From JAKQDP01 sp964536975 (GTDB lineage: Bacteria > Patescibacteriota > Patescibacteriia > 2-01-FULL-39-33), in contig CAZHYS010000001.1 of assembly GCA_964536975.1 (NCBI GenBank), positions 54,919 through 118,918 of the forward strand: a DNA stretch of 64,000 bases, given 5' to 3'. Made by a program: the position numbers and the translations under genes. Shown in pieces: positions 16,778 to 24,346 of this stretch (the first letter of the stretch is position 1; each line of letters starts with the position of its first letter). The notes beneath the pieces were generated by a model that was not told the origin of the DNA, did not search any database, and saw only the letters and a list, made by a program, of their open reading frames with translations.

Positions 16778-18046
16778 ATGAAAATCGTTGTTATTCATCC
16801 AATTTTTCAGCCGGAAACTCGCGGCGGCGCCGAGGTCGCCGTTGATAATATTGTCAACGGTCTTCTTGCCGCCGGCCACAATGTCGTCGTAATTTGCGTT
16901 GGCCGGAAAGACGTTTCCGAAATCTCGGCTAATTATTTTCCCGATCAAAATGAAAGTTTGACGGTTTACCGTATCAAGCCGTTTAATCTTTTCAATTTTT
17001 TGGATATCAATTCCCAGCCGGCTTGGCGCCGTTTGCCCTGGCACATTATTGATATGTTCAATATCAATCAGGCGTGGCGAGTCAAAGATATTTTATGCCA
17101 AGAAAATCCGGATTTGGTATTGACGCACAATCTCAAGGGCCTCGGCTACCTGATTCCTCGCGCCATTAAAAAATTAAAATTAAAACACGCCCATACCATT
17201 CACGATATGCAATTGTTGCATCCGTCCGGCCTGCTCGTAGAGACGGGGCATGCCCCGTCTCTACCAGTGGCCATTTATCGCTGGTTTTGCCGCTGGCTAT
17301 TTGGTTCGCCGGAGACAGTGGCGTTTCCTTCCGAGTATATCAAAGCGGTTTACGAGCGTTACGGTTTTTTCAAAAAATCTTATAAGGTAGTCATCGGCAA
17401 TCCGATTCAATTTCCAATTTTTAATTTAAAATTTTCAAAAAAAACCGAAATTCTAAATTCTAAATTTCAAATTCTTTTCCTCGGTCAGGTGGAGGCCTAC
17501 AAAGGCATTTTTGAGCTCATTGAGGCGCTAAAAGGGGTAACGGGCGATTGGGCACTGAATGTCGTGGGCGATGGCAAGGCCTTGCCAAAGGCCAAAATTT
17601 TGGCCCAGGAGGCCACTCCTGATGCCCTTTCTGGGGCTCTGGCTGGCCCCAGGATCAAGTTTTGGGGGCGCCTTGGCCAATCAGAGCTGGAGGAGAAAAT
17701 CTGGCCGCGAACAAATATTTTGGTCAACCCCAGCCTCACTAATGAAAGTTTTGGCATGGTGGTGGTTGAAGCGTATGCCCATGGCGTGCCGGCGCTGGTT
17801 TCGGGTAGGGGCGCTCTGCCGGAATTGGTGCGAGAAGGGGAGACAGGGTTTGTTGTTTCTTCCTCCCCCTTTAAAAGAGGGAGGCTGGGAGGGGGTGATT
17901 CCGCAGAATCATGGCGGGAGAAAATAGATTGGTGTTTGACGCACCGCCGCGAGATAGAGGGGATGAGAGAGAAATGTATAAAAGAAGCGGAGAAGTATAA
18001 ATTGGAAAATTATTTGAATAGATTATTAAATTATATCAATAATTAA
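16778..18046 (+). CDS. Family 4 glycosyltransferase carrying two in-frame repeat insertions
   Basis: A 422-residue GT-B enzyme with the acceptor loop ETRGGAEVAVDNIV near the start, LTHNLKGLG, FLGQVEAYKGIFELI and the retaining motif ESFGMVVVEAYAHGVPALVSG. Two repeat-derived segments interrupt it. Bases 17237-17264 are a perfect palindrome encoding VETGHAPSL. Bases 17862-17896 belong to the CTCCCC family and encode SSPFKRGRLGGG near the C terminus. Both are in frame and lie between conserved blocks, so the enzyme may still fold. It has no clear Shine-Dalgarno site. Confidence 0.88.
   Translation: MKIVVIHPIFQPETRGGAEVAVDNIVNGLLAAGHNVVVICVGRKDVSEISANYFPDQNESLTVYRIKPFNLFNFLDINSQPAWRRLPWHIIDMFNINQAWRVKDILCQENPDLVLTHNLKGLGYLIPRAIKKLKLKHAHTIHDMQLLHPSGLLVETGHAPSLPVAIYRWFCRWLFGSPETVAFPSEYIKAVYERYGFFKKSYKVVIGNPIQFPIFNLKFSKKTEILNSKFQILFLGQVEAYKGIFELIEALKGVTGDWALNVVGDGKALPKAKILAQEATPDALSGALAGPRIKFWGRLGQSELEEKIWPRTNILVNPSLTNESFGMVVVEAYAHGVPALVSGRGALPELVREGETGFVVSSSPFKRGRLGGGDSAESWREKIDWCLTHRREIEGMREKCIKEAEKYKLENYLNRLLNYINN
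17237..17264. repeat. GTAGAGACG palindrome inside a coding sequence
   Basis: A perfect 28-base palindrome (half site GTAGAGACGGGGCA). Intergenic relatives lie at 24091-24124, 24267-24291, 46748-46771, 46856-46909, 48985-49014 and 59050-59077. Confidence 0.9.
17862..17896. repeat. CTCCCCC-type repeat inside a coding sequence
   Basis: CCTCCCCCTTTAAAAGAGGG followed by AGGCTGGGAGGGGG. It shares the AGGCTGGGAGGGGG arm, and hence the encoded RGRLGGG, with the copy in the hydrogenase large-subunit gene at 31009-31041. Confidence 0.85.
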
Positions 18047-18049
18047 AAT

Positions 18050-18081
18050 AACGCTCCGACAAAAACTGTTGTCGGAGCGTT
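18050..18081. terminator. Bidirectional terminator between GT4 and PEP-CTERM genes
   Basis: AACGCTCCGAC and GTCGGAGCGTT arms around a 10-base loop. The genes converge here. Confidence 0.85.
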
Positions 18082-18101
18082 TCCTCTTGCGCGCGAATGT
18101 G

Positions 18102-18737
18102 CTATGCTTTTTTTCGCCGTTTGGCGACTGCCAATCCGGCGAGACCCAGACCGAGCAGTGTCATCGTCGCCGGCTCGGGGACGATTGAGGCCGGGCCCGT
18201 GGCAGTGATGGAGATATGACTGACCCTATCTGCCATTAGTAGCGGGTCGTCGTAGATAATTGGCGACTCTTGTCCGTAGTAGTTGATATTGAAGTCAACT
18301 GTCCACCCGGGCAACGATGACGAGACGGAATCCAAATGGTAGTCCAGCCGGTATCCTCCCCAGATATCGTCCGGGTGGTTATATTCAAATACCCGCGCCG
18401 TGATCTCATCAAACTCCGCCGTCCTTCCGGCCAGTAGTCCCCAAATCTCATTATCACGAAACTCCAGCAGGCCGTTCCCAAGAGTCACATCATATGTCCT
18501 GGTGCCGGCCACATCTGATACGAGTTCAATGTCGATCAAGTCGGCAGTAAAATCATAGTCGGCGCTTTGGATTCCCATCCCCACCGACTCTCGGACGGAG
18601 TAGAACCACTCGCCCGAATCAATATTACCTCCGCCATAGCCGGCCCCTGACCAGTGGTAGGTGATCATATCCGCGGACGCGATGCCGCAGAAAATAGTCA
18701 TGACCGCCGTGGTTGCAAAGAACATACTGCTTCTCAT
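18102..18737 (-). CDS. PEP-CTERM sorting-domain secreted protein
   Basis: A 211-residue exported protein. A signal peptide (residues 1-22, ending GIASA) precedes a beta-rich region with many Gly, Tyr and Asp residues and no recognised enzyme motif. The C terminus is a clear PEP-CTERM signal: VPEPATMTLLGLGLAGLAV followed by KRRKK. In other bacteria this signal is cut by an exosortase and the protein goes to the envelope or an exopolysaccharide matrix. No exosortase is in this window. The gene has AGGAGG and a consensus promoter, and its neighbours do not resemble it, so lateral transfer is plausible. Confidence 0.85.
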   Translation of the reverse strand: MRSSMFFATTAVMTIFCGIASADMITYHWSGAGYGGGNIDSGEWFYSVRESVGMGIQSADYDFTADLIDIELVSDVAGTRTYDVTLGNGLLEFRDNEIWGLLAGRTAEFDEITARVFEYNHPDDIWGGYRLDYHLDSVSSSLPGWTVDFNINYYGQESPIIYDDPLLMADRVSHISITATGPASIVPEPATMTLLGLGLAGLAVAKRRKKA

Positions 18738-18787
18738 CCAAAAACCTCCTTATTTTGGTTGTTTCTCGGTTTCAGTATTGCGGTATA

Positions 18788-18816
18788 ATAATAGCATGTT
18801 ATTATAATCCTGTCAA
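18788..18816 (-). promoter_or_regulatory. Promoter of the PEP-CTERM gene
   Basis: On the minus strand: TTGACA (18816-18811), 17 bases, TATTAT (18793-18788). It is back to back with the transporter promoter at 18845. Confidence 0.75.
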
Positions 18817-18844
18817 GCATTTTTAAAATAAATGATTTATTTTT

Positions 18845-18872
18845 TTGACATTTTATATTTATATGGTATAAT
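18845..18872 (+). promoter_or_regulatory. Near-consensus promoter of the MFS leader
   Basis: Perfect TTGACA, 16 bases, perfect TATAAT. It is placed to transcribe the short leader ORF at 18898 and the transporter gene at 19140. Confidence 0.8.
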
Positions 18873-18897
18873 ACATTTACCATTAGATTTTATTAAT

Positions 18898-19008
18898 ATG
18901 GAACAAAAATTTAAACAAATTCACTTGGCCTACAGAACCGATCGCGGCATGGATGTCGTCTCCGGCGTCTTTTCTTATGGTTTGGCCAAGGCAGTGTTTA
19001 AATTTTGA
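18898..19008 (+). CDS. Putative 36-residue leader peptide before the MFS gene
   Basis: An ATG-started ORF of 36 codons beginning about 20 bases after the predicted transcription start and ending in AKAVFKF-stop. No Shine-Dalgarno site is visible. It lies between a near-consensus promoter and an intrinsic terminator that precedes the transporter gene, the layout of a ribosome-controlled attenuator. Bases 18981-18991 within it can pair with the 5' arm of that terminator (19040-19050). Whether it is translated is unproven. Confidence 0.45.
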   Translation: MEQKFKQIHLAYRTDRGMDVVSGVFSYGLAKAVFKF

Positions 19009-19040
19009 ATAATTCCCAACTTCAAATAATCAAAAACTTC

Positions 19041-19064
19041 CTCGGCCAGACCGCCGAGTTTTTT
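19041..19064 (+). terminator. Intrinsic terminator in the MFS leader
   Basis: A 6-pair stem (CTCGGC with GCCGAG), 6-base loop, then six T, G and five T. It sits between the leader ORF and the transporter gene, so it would stop transcription before the gene unless disrupted. Confidence 0.7.
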
Positions 19065-19139
19065 GTTTTTCGCCGGTCGGGATTGCACCTTACAACCGTC
19101 CTTGCAAGTCGCAAGGGCCAAACAGCAGGAGGAAGTGAC

Positions 19140-20336
19140 ATGGATACGAAACAGGCGCAAAGAAATGTGGCGTTGTATTACTTTTTTCAGCTTCTGCGGG
19201 AGCCGTTGTTCTGGGGACCGATTCTAATAAGTTATATCATGGCGGTTTCGCGAATGACGCTGTCGGAGATTTACGCGATGGAGGCGATCTGTCTGGTCGG
19301 AATAATGCTTTTGGAAGTGCCTTCCGGCGCGCTGGCCGATTTGCTCGGCCGCCGCCGGACCATCTTTATCGGCTCGGCGTTGTTTATCGCCGACAATCTG
19401 GTTTTTGCCTTGGCCGATAGCAAGCTGATGATTTGGTCAGCTAATCTGATTTGGGTCGTCGGTTTTTCTCTGGTATCCGGCGCGGACAGCTCACTGCTTT
19501 ATGACAGCCTGAAAGTGCTGGGACAAGAAGACGATTACAAAAAGATAGAAGGCCGTTCCACTGCCTATCGTTTTTTGCTAGCGGCGGCGTGTTCGGTTTT
19601 TGTCGGCTATCTGACCAGTTACAGCTGGCGCTTGCCGGTCGGATTGGGAGTTGTTTTTATCGCCGCCAATTGTCTAGTGACTTGGTTTTTTGTTGAGCCG
19701 CCATTTGCCGGCGGCAAGAAATACAGCGCCGCCGGACATTGGCAATTGATGAAGTTGAGTGTGTTATTTGTCGCTAATCATCGCCCGGTCAAATGGGTGA
19801 TCGTTTTTTCGGTTCTGGTGGGGGTGGTGTCCAAGATTTGGTTTTTCACCTACAACCCCTATTTTGAACTAGTCGGATTGCCGCTTCATTATTACGGCTG
19901 GTTGTTTTTCGGGCTCAATTTGGTCGCGGCGTTTTTTTGCCATCAGGCCGATCGCTTGTATAGAAGGCTGGGCGACTTCGGCAGTATCGTGATGATGCTC
20001 TCGGCAGTCAGTTTGCCGATTTTGGCGATGGGCCTTGTCGTCTCTAAGCCGCTGGCGCTGTTGGTGATTATGCAGAATGTGGCGCGCGGTTATTACAACC
20101 CGTTCATTGGCCACTTTCTCCATCGTTATCTGGACTCGGCCAATCGGGCGACGGTCGTCTCTATTAAGTCGGCAGTCCGCGGCTTGGGGGAATTCGTCAT
20201 GCTCGGCGCTTTCGGGCTCTTGCTCAAGGCAGTATCATTGCCGGTCGGGTTGGAAATTTTGGGAGGAATTTCCCTGGCCGGCGGCGTTTGGCTGATTGTT
20301 TCGTATCGACGGATTTTCGTTGATACAACCGATTAA
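19140..20336 (+). CDS. MFS-family transporter
   Basis: A polytopic protein of 398 residues with about 12 hydrophobic segments. The MFS motif A-like loop GALADLLGRRRT follows helix 2, and the second half has a matching CHQADRLYRRLGD loop, as expected from the family's internal duplication. The substrate is not readable; the placement behind an attenuator-like leader suggests an inducible drug or metabolite exporter. The start is set by AGGAGG at 19127-19132, 7 bases before the ATG; the in-frame extension to 19005 overlaps the leader terminator and is rejected. Confidence 0.85.
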   Translation: MDTKQAQRNVALYYFFQLLREPLFWGPILISYIMAVSRMTLSEIYAMEAICLVGIMLLEVPSGALADLLGRRRTIFIGSALFIADNLVFALADSKLMIWSANLIWVVGFSLVSGADSSLLYDSLKVLGQEDDYKKIEGRSTAYRFLLAAACSVFVGYLTSYSWRLPVGLGVVFIAANCLVTWFFVEPPFAGGKKYSAAGHWQLMKLSVLFVANHRPVKWVIVFSVLVGVVSKIWFFTYNPYFELVGLPLHYYGWLFFGLNLVAAFFCHQADRLYRRLGDFGSIVMMLSAVSLPILAMGLVVSKPLALLVIMQNVARGYYNPFIGHFLHRYLDSANRATVVSIKSAVRGLGEFVMLGAFGLLLKAVSLPVGLEILGGISLAGGVWLIVSYRRIFVDTTD

Positions 20337-20347
20337 AATCCGTTCGC

Positions 20348-20386
20348 GCCGCTCAAGTCTCATCGGAGATTTGGGCGGCTTTTTTA
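20348..20386 (+). terminator. Terminator after the MFS gene
   Basis: GCCGCTCAA...TCTC and GAGA...TTGGGCGGC arms, then six T. Confidence 0.8.
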
Positions 20387-20470
20387 TTGCTGTTAAAGTG
20401 GAAATTAAGAGAATCAGTCTTGGGATAAGTGCCGAAAGTTAAAAAATAATTTTTTAATAAAAAAATAAAC

Positions 20471-20517
20471 CCCCGCTCCGATTCTTTCCCGAGACAGTCG
20501 AGAAAGTCGGAGCGGGG
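20471..20517 (-). terminator. Terminator after the ankyrin gene
   Basis: CCCCGCTCCGA and TCGGAGCGGGG arms, followed on the minus strand by GGTTTATTTTTTT. Confidence 0.8.
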
Positions 20518-20533
20518 CGTGGAGTGGGGGCAG

Positions 20534-21310
20534 TTATTCGTGGCCGCCATGGCGTTTGAGGAAATTGACGACCCGGGCAAGATAGGCATCGGTTCCAGTG
20601 AAGAATAATCCGGGGTTGGCGGCAGTATTGACAGCCAGCGCAAGAGGCGTTTTACCGTTCGTAGTCCGGCTGTTGATTGGGATGCCGGCCTTTACCAGCA
20701 TTCTTGAAGCCGCCAATTTGCAACTTTCGGCGGCGGCATGAAGGGCGTTATAGCCGCGGCCATCTTTGGCTTGCAACTCTGCGCCGCTACGCAACAAAAT
20801 GCGCATTGCTTTTGTTTGGTTGCATCTAGCCGCGAAGTGAAGCAGTGTCTCTTTTCGGTTGGTGTCGCCATTGACGACAGTGGCATTGACGTCGGCTCCG
20901 TGTTTAATCAGCAGGCGCAGAGTGCTCTGGTCATGATTGGCTATCGCGCATTGGAGGAGTTGGCCAGAGTTTTTGACTTTAGCGCCACACGCGATGAGCC
21001 GGCGGCAGAAGTCGGTTTTTTTCTTAGACACGGCGTAGCCGAGCAGGGTTGTTGCCGCCGGAGCATAAAGGTTGGTCATCAGCGGTACGATGTTGTCGTT
21101 GATGTTATCCAAACAAAACGGCAAAATCGCCTCAAATGACTCATTGTCTCCGCGCTCAATTGCCATCATCAAAATATGGGCGGGTGTGTTGCCGGTCAGT
21201 TTCTCCACGGCTTTTTGGAGACACTGATACTGTACGACCTTCTCGATAAGTATGGCGATCTTGTCAAGAAGCTCCTCCTTAATAGGTGGCTTTTTTTTGG
21301 TTGTCTTCAT
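20534..21310 (-). CDS. Ankyrin-repeat protein
   Basis: A 258-residue cytosolic protein with a helical N-terminal part (1-70) and about five ankyrin repeats from residue 70 on. The best are GQLLQCAIANHDQSTLRLLIKHGADVNA, KETLLHFAARCNQTKAMRIL followed by RSGAELQAKD, and GYNALHAAAESCKLAASRML followed by VKAGIPINS. Ankyrin proteins mediate protein-protein contacts, and host- or symbiont-associated bacteria often carry them; its partner is unknown. The start has GGAGGAAG upstream. It is transcribed away from rmuC from its own promoter. Confidence 0.88.
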   Translation of the reverse strand: MKTTKKKPPIKEELLDKIAILIEKVVQYQCLQKAVEKLTGNTPAHILMMAIERGDNESFEAILPFCLDNINDNIVPLMTNLYAPAATTLLGYAVSKKKTDFCRRLIACGAKVKNSGQLLQCAIANHDQSTLRLLIKHGADVNATVVNGDTNRKETLLHFAARCNQTKAMRILLRSGAELQAKDGRGYNALHAAAESCKLAASRMLVKAGIPINSRTTNGKTPLALAVNTAANPGLFFTGTDAYLARVVNFLKRHGGHE

Positions 21311-21393
21311 TTCCCTTCTTCCTCCTTTACCAAGGGTTTGGCCAGTCGGCCGTTATTCCCAAGTAATGAAAAAGTGCGAAAAATTCTGTCCCA

Positions 21394-21422
21394 AGCTTAC
21401 CAAGAATATCAGTTTTTGTCAA
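21394..21422 (-). promoter_or_regulatory. Probable promoter of the ankyrin gene
   Basis: On the minus strand: TTGACA (21422-21417), 17 bases, TAAGCT. It is adjacent to the rmuC promoter, in a divergent pair. Confidence 0.5.
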
Positions 21423-21426
21423 TCTT

Positions 21427-21455
21427 TTGACTTATTGAGCCAAGAAGACTAAAAT
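21427..21455 (+). promoter_or_regulatory. Promoter of rmuC
   Basis: TTGACT, 17 bases, TAAAAT. Transcription would start about 8 bases before the ATG at 21470. Confidence 0.65.
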
Positions 21456-21469
21456 AATAAAGAAGTTAA

Positions 21470-22543
21470 ATGTTTTACATTATGGAACTCCTTCTTATTA
21501 TTCTGACCGCAGTTTTGATTGCCGGCGTCATCGGTTTGTTTTTATTTTTTAATAAAAAATTTGCCGAGCTCACCGGCGCCAAAAAAGACGATCAATCGTT
21601 TTTGATGCTTCAAGAGCGGATCAAAGAGCTCAATCAGACAATGGACAACAAACTGGCTGAGTCAACCCGGCAGATTCAGATGCATTTCGGCCAGAGCGCC
21701 AAAATCATTGAGTCGGTGACCGAGAAGCTCACCAAACTGGATGAGACCAATCGTCAGGTGGTCAACTTTGCTGATCAACTCCAGCGTTTGCAGGATATTC
21801 TCAAAAATCCCAAACAGCGCGGCATTTTCGGCGAGTATCAATTGGAGATGCTGCTCAAAAACGCTTTTCAGCCCAATCAGTACAAGATGCAATATTCGCT
21901 CGGCAAAGATTCCAAGACCGGCCAGGATTTGATCGTTGATGCTGTTTTGTTTCTCGGCGATAAGGTCATTCCGATTGATTCCAAATTTTCTCTGGAAAAT
22001 TACAACAAGATAATAGAAGAGAATGATCCGGCCAAGCGCGAGCAATTGGAGTTGGCGTTCAAAAACGATCTCAAAAAGAGGATTGACGAAACCGCCAAGT
22101 ACATCCGGCCGGACAAGGGGACGCTGGATTTCGCTTTTATGTTTATTCCGGCGGAGGGAATCTTTTATGATCTGCTCATCAACAAAGTCGGCGTCATCAA
22201 GGTGAACACTCGTGATTTGATTGACTATGCCGTCAATGAGAAAAAGGTCCATATCGTCTCGCCGACTACTTTTTATGTGACGCTCCAATCGCTCTGGCAT
22301 GGCATGCGCGCCTTCCAGATCCAGGAGCAGACCAAGGAAATTTTGAAAAACGTCGGCCAATTGGACAAACATTTGAAATCTTACGAAGAATTTTTGCAGA
22401 AGCTCGGCGGGCATTTGGGGACGACGGTCAATATGTACAACAGCGCGTATCAAGAATTCAAAAAAATAGACAAAGATGTGGTTCGCCTGGTCGGCGGTGA
22501 CAGCAAGGTTGACCCGTTGCAGATTGACAAGCCGCAGGCGTAA
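21470..22543 (+). CDS. rmuC: DNA recombination protein RmuC
   Basis: A 357-residue RmuC: an N-terminal membrane helix (LLLIILTAVLIAGVIGLFLFF), a coiled coil (about 45-110), then the nuclease-like core with KQRGIFGEYQLEMLL, DAVLFLGDKVIPIDSKFSLENY and FAFMFIPAEGIFYDLL, followed by VSPTTFYVTLQSL. RmuC restrains inversions at short inverted repeats, which may matter in a genome with so many palindromes. It is shorter than the E. coli protein (about 475 residues). An alternative ATG at 21482 would start right before the membrane helix. Confidence 0.92.
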   Translation: MFYIMELLLIILTAVLIAGVIGLFLFFNKKFAELTGAKKDDQSFLMLQERIKELNQTMDNKLAESTRQIQMHFGQSAKIIESVTEKLTKLDETNRQVVNFADQLQRLQDILKNPKQRGIFGEYQLEMLLKNAFQPNQYKMQYSLGKDSKTGQDLIVDAVLFLGDKVIPIDSKFSLENYNKIIEENDPAKREQLELAFKNDLKKRIDETAKYIRPDKGTLDFAFMFIPAEGIFYDLLINKVGVIKVNTRDLIDYAVNEKKVHIVSPTTFYVTLQSLWHGMRAFQIQEQTKEILKNVGQLDKHLKSYEEFLQKLGGHLGTTVNMYNSAYQEFKKIDKDVVRLVGGDSKVDPLQIDKPQA

Positions 22544-22563
22544 TTGTTTTCGCGTCGCTTATC

Positions 22564-23916
22564 ATGCCGCTTAACGCCGCGCCAATGACGATAAAAAACA
22601 CAAAACCGACAATCATTTTGACGCTTTTTGTCGTCGCCAGTTTTTGTTTATTTTTGCTTCTCAATATCCGCGCGCCGCTCAAAATCCAGGGTGACGGCGT
22701 TTTTTATTATTCTTGGCTTCATTCGGCGGCGTGGGACAAAGATTTGGATTTTTCCAATCAGTTGGCGCATTTTGCCGACTATGATTTTTTCAGCCGGAAA
22801 TTCACCGAAGAAAATGTTAGGACTGCCATCGGAATGACCCCCAATCCGTATGCGCTTGGGACAGCCATAATGTGGTTGCCCTTTGTCGCTGTCGCGCATT
22901 TTTTGACTTTATTTTGGCCGGGAGATTTTTTGACCGATGGTTATTCTTATTTTTATGTCTTGGCGGTGAACTTTGCCTCGTGGTTTTATGGTCTAGCGGC
23001 TCTGTGGCTATTGTGGCGGATGCTGAAAAATTTTTTTAGCGAGCGAGCGGCGCTACTGTCATCTCTGTCATTGTGGCTGGCGACGCCCTGGGTGTATTAT
23101 CAATTTTTTGAGCCGTCAATGTCGCATTCGGCCTCGTTGTTTCTGTCAGCGGCCTGGCTTTGGCTGCTGGTAGAATTGTGGCGGGGGAGACGAATCGGAA
23201 AATTGAGATTCGTCACGATAGTTTTTCTGCTGGTCGCCGTCCGCTGGCAGAATGTTTTATTTCTCATCGCTTTTTTGCCGTTTGCCGGCCGATTATCCAA
23301 ACCGCAAATTCCTTCGCCGACGCAGGATTTTATTTGGCCGCGATTGGGGGAGTCAGGGCAATGGAAATCGGCAATCAAGGATTTGATAATTTTGTTATTG
23401 CCGCTCGTGGCGTTTATTTTTCTGCAAGCGGCTGTCTGGAAAACGATTTATGGCGAATATTTTTTGGTCCCGCAAGGGCATACTTTTGTCCGGCCGGAGT
23501 TTCACGGGCTTTATACTTTGTTTTCTACTGACCGCGGCTTGCTGTTGTGGTCGCCGGTGCTAGTCGCGGCTTTTGTCGGCCTGGCTTGGCTGTGGCAAAA
23601 ATCAAAATTTTGGACAATCATCGTTTTTTCGGTTTTCGCGTTGCAGTGGCTGATAAACAGCTCGCTCAATGACTTGGGCGGAGGCGACGCTTTTGGCGGC
23701 CGGCGGTTTATTGAGACTTTGCCGTTTTTGGCTTTACCTCTCTCGGCTTTGTTGGACCGATTCAAAAAGATATATCTTCCGGCGGTTGCCGTAGTGATCA
23801 TCTTGATCTTTTGGAATCTGCTTCTCATTCAAAATTATCGGCTGGGCAATATTCCCCATTCGGGGGAATTTGAAATCAGGCGATCTTTAATTGATGCATT
23901 GTCTCTTGACAATTGA
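22564..23916 (+). CDS. Polytopic membrane protein, possible GT-C (PMT/ArnT-like) glycosyltransferase
   Basis: A 450-residue integral membrane protein with about 10 hydrophobic segments. After helix 1 comes an acidic loop (KIQGDGVFYYSW), as in GT-C enzymes where an acidic residue in the first outer loop is catalytic; FFEPSMSHSASLFLSAAWLWL and TDRGLLLWSPVL are further conserved-looking parts. Such enzymes move sugars from polyprenyl phosphates to lipids or proteins. The family call is tentative. An alternative ATG at 22585 is possible. It follows rmuC by 20 bases. Confidence 0.65.
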   Translation: MPLNAAPMTIKNTKPTIILTLFVVASFCLFLLLNIRAPLKIQGDGVFYYSWLHSAAWDKDLDFSNQLAHFADYDFFSRKFTEENVRTAIGMTPNPYALGTAIMWLPFVAVAHFLTLFWPGDFLTDGYSYFYVLAVNFASWFYGLAALWLLWRMLKNFFSERAALLSSLSLWLATPWVYYQFFEPSMSHSASLFLSAAWLWLLVELWRGRRIGKLRFVTIVFLLVAVRWQNVLFLIAFLPFAGRLSKPQIPSPTQDFIWPRLGESGQWKSAIKDLIILLLPLVAFIFLQAAVWKTIYGEYFLVPQGHTFVRPEFHGLYTLFSTDRGLLLWSPVLVAAFVGLAWLWQKSKFWTIIVFSVFALQWLINSSLNDLGGGDAFGGRRFIETLPFLALPLSALLDRFKKIYLPAVAVVIILIFWNLLLIQNYRLGNIPHSGEFEIRRSLIDALSLDN

Positions 23917-24346
23917 ATTTCGCCACCTTTGTCATTGCGAGTCCGCCGCGGCGGATATGGCAATCCCATATTGATTAAGAGTAACCATTCTAAAAACATG
24001 GGATCGCCACAGTCGTCCGCTTTCGTATTAACAAAATCGTCCTCCCTCGCGATGACACAGTCTTTCGGGTTACCGACTATTCCGAGTTCCGTAGAGACGT
24101 CCCGAGCGTTCGGGGCGTCTCTACAATTATTACTGATTACTTGTTACTTATTACGGTTTCATAGACTTTATGAACTTTACGGACTTTATAGACTTTTGAC
24201 TACTAAAATTCCATGTTATGCGTTACGTGATTTCCGAGTTACGAGTCGCGAGTTCCGGGTTGCGGATAGACGCGATAAATCGCGTCTCTACAAATCCCTA
24301 CATCCTAATTCCTAATTCCTAATCCCTGTGCTATAATATACTCATT
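23917..24346. repeat. 430-base repeat island before the hydrogenase locus
   Basis: No gene is supported. It holds a GTCATTGCGA...CGCGATGACA element (about 23931-24060) with the palindrome TCCGCCGCGGCGGA (23942-23955), two GTAGAGACG elements (24091-24124, 24267-24291), and 7-bp-periodic tracts at about 24125-24165 (GATTACT/TGTTACT), 24228-24262 (CGAGTTA/CGAGTCG) and 24301-24325 (CCTAATT). A 128-codon frame across it is repeat sequence only. Confidence 0.85.
24329..24337 (+). promoter_or_regulatory. Extended -10 promoter of hydB, leaderless
   Basis: TGC-TATAAT ends 9 bases before the ATG at 24347, so the transcript should begin at or within about 3 bases of the start codon. Confidence 0.6.

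Noticed and set aside
23929..24315. A 128-codon plus-strand frame in the gap before hydB
   Set aside because: It consists of interspersed repeats (ATTGCGA, GTAGAGACG and heptamer tracts) and encodes no recognisable protein pattern.
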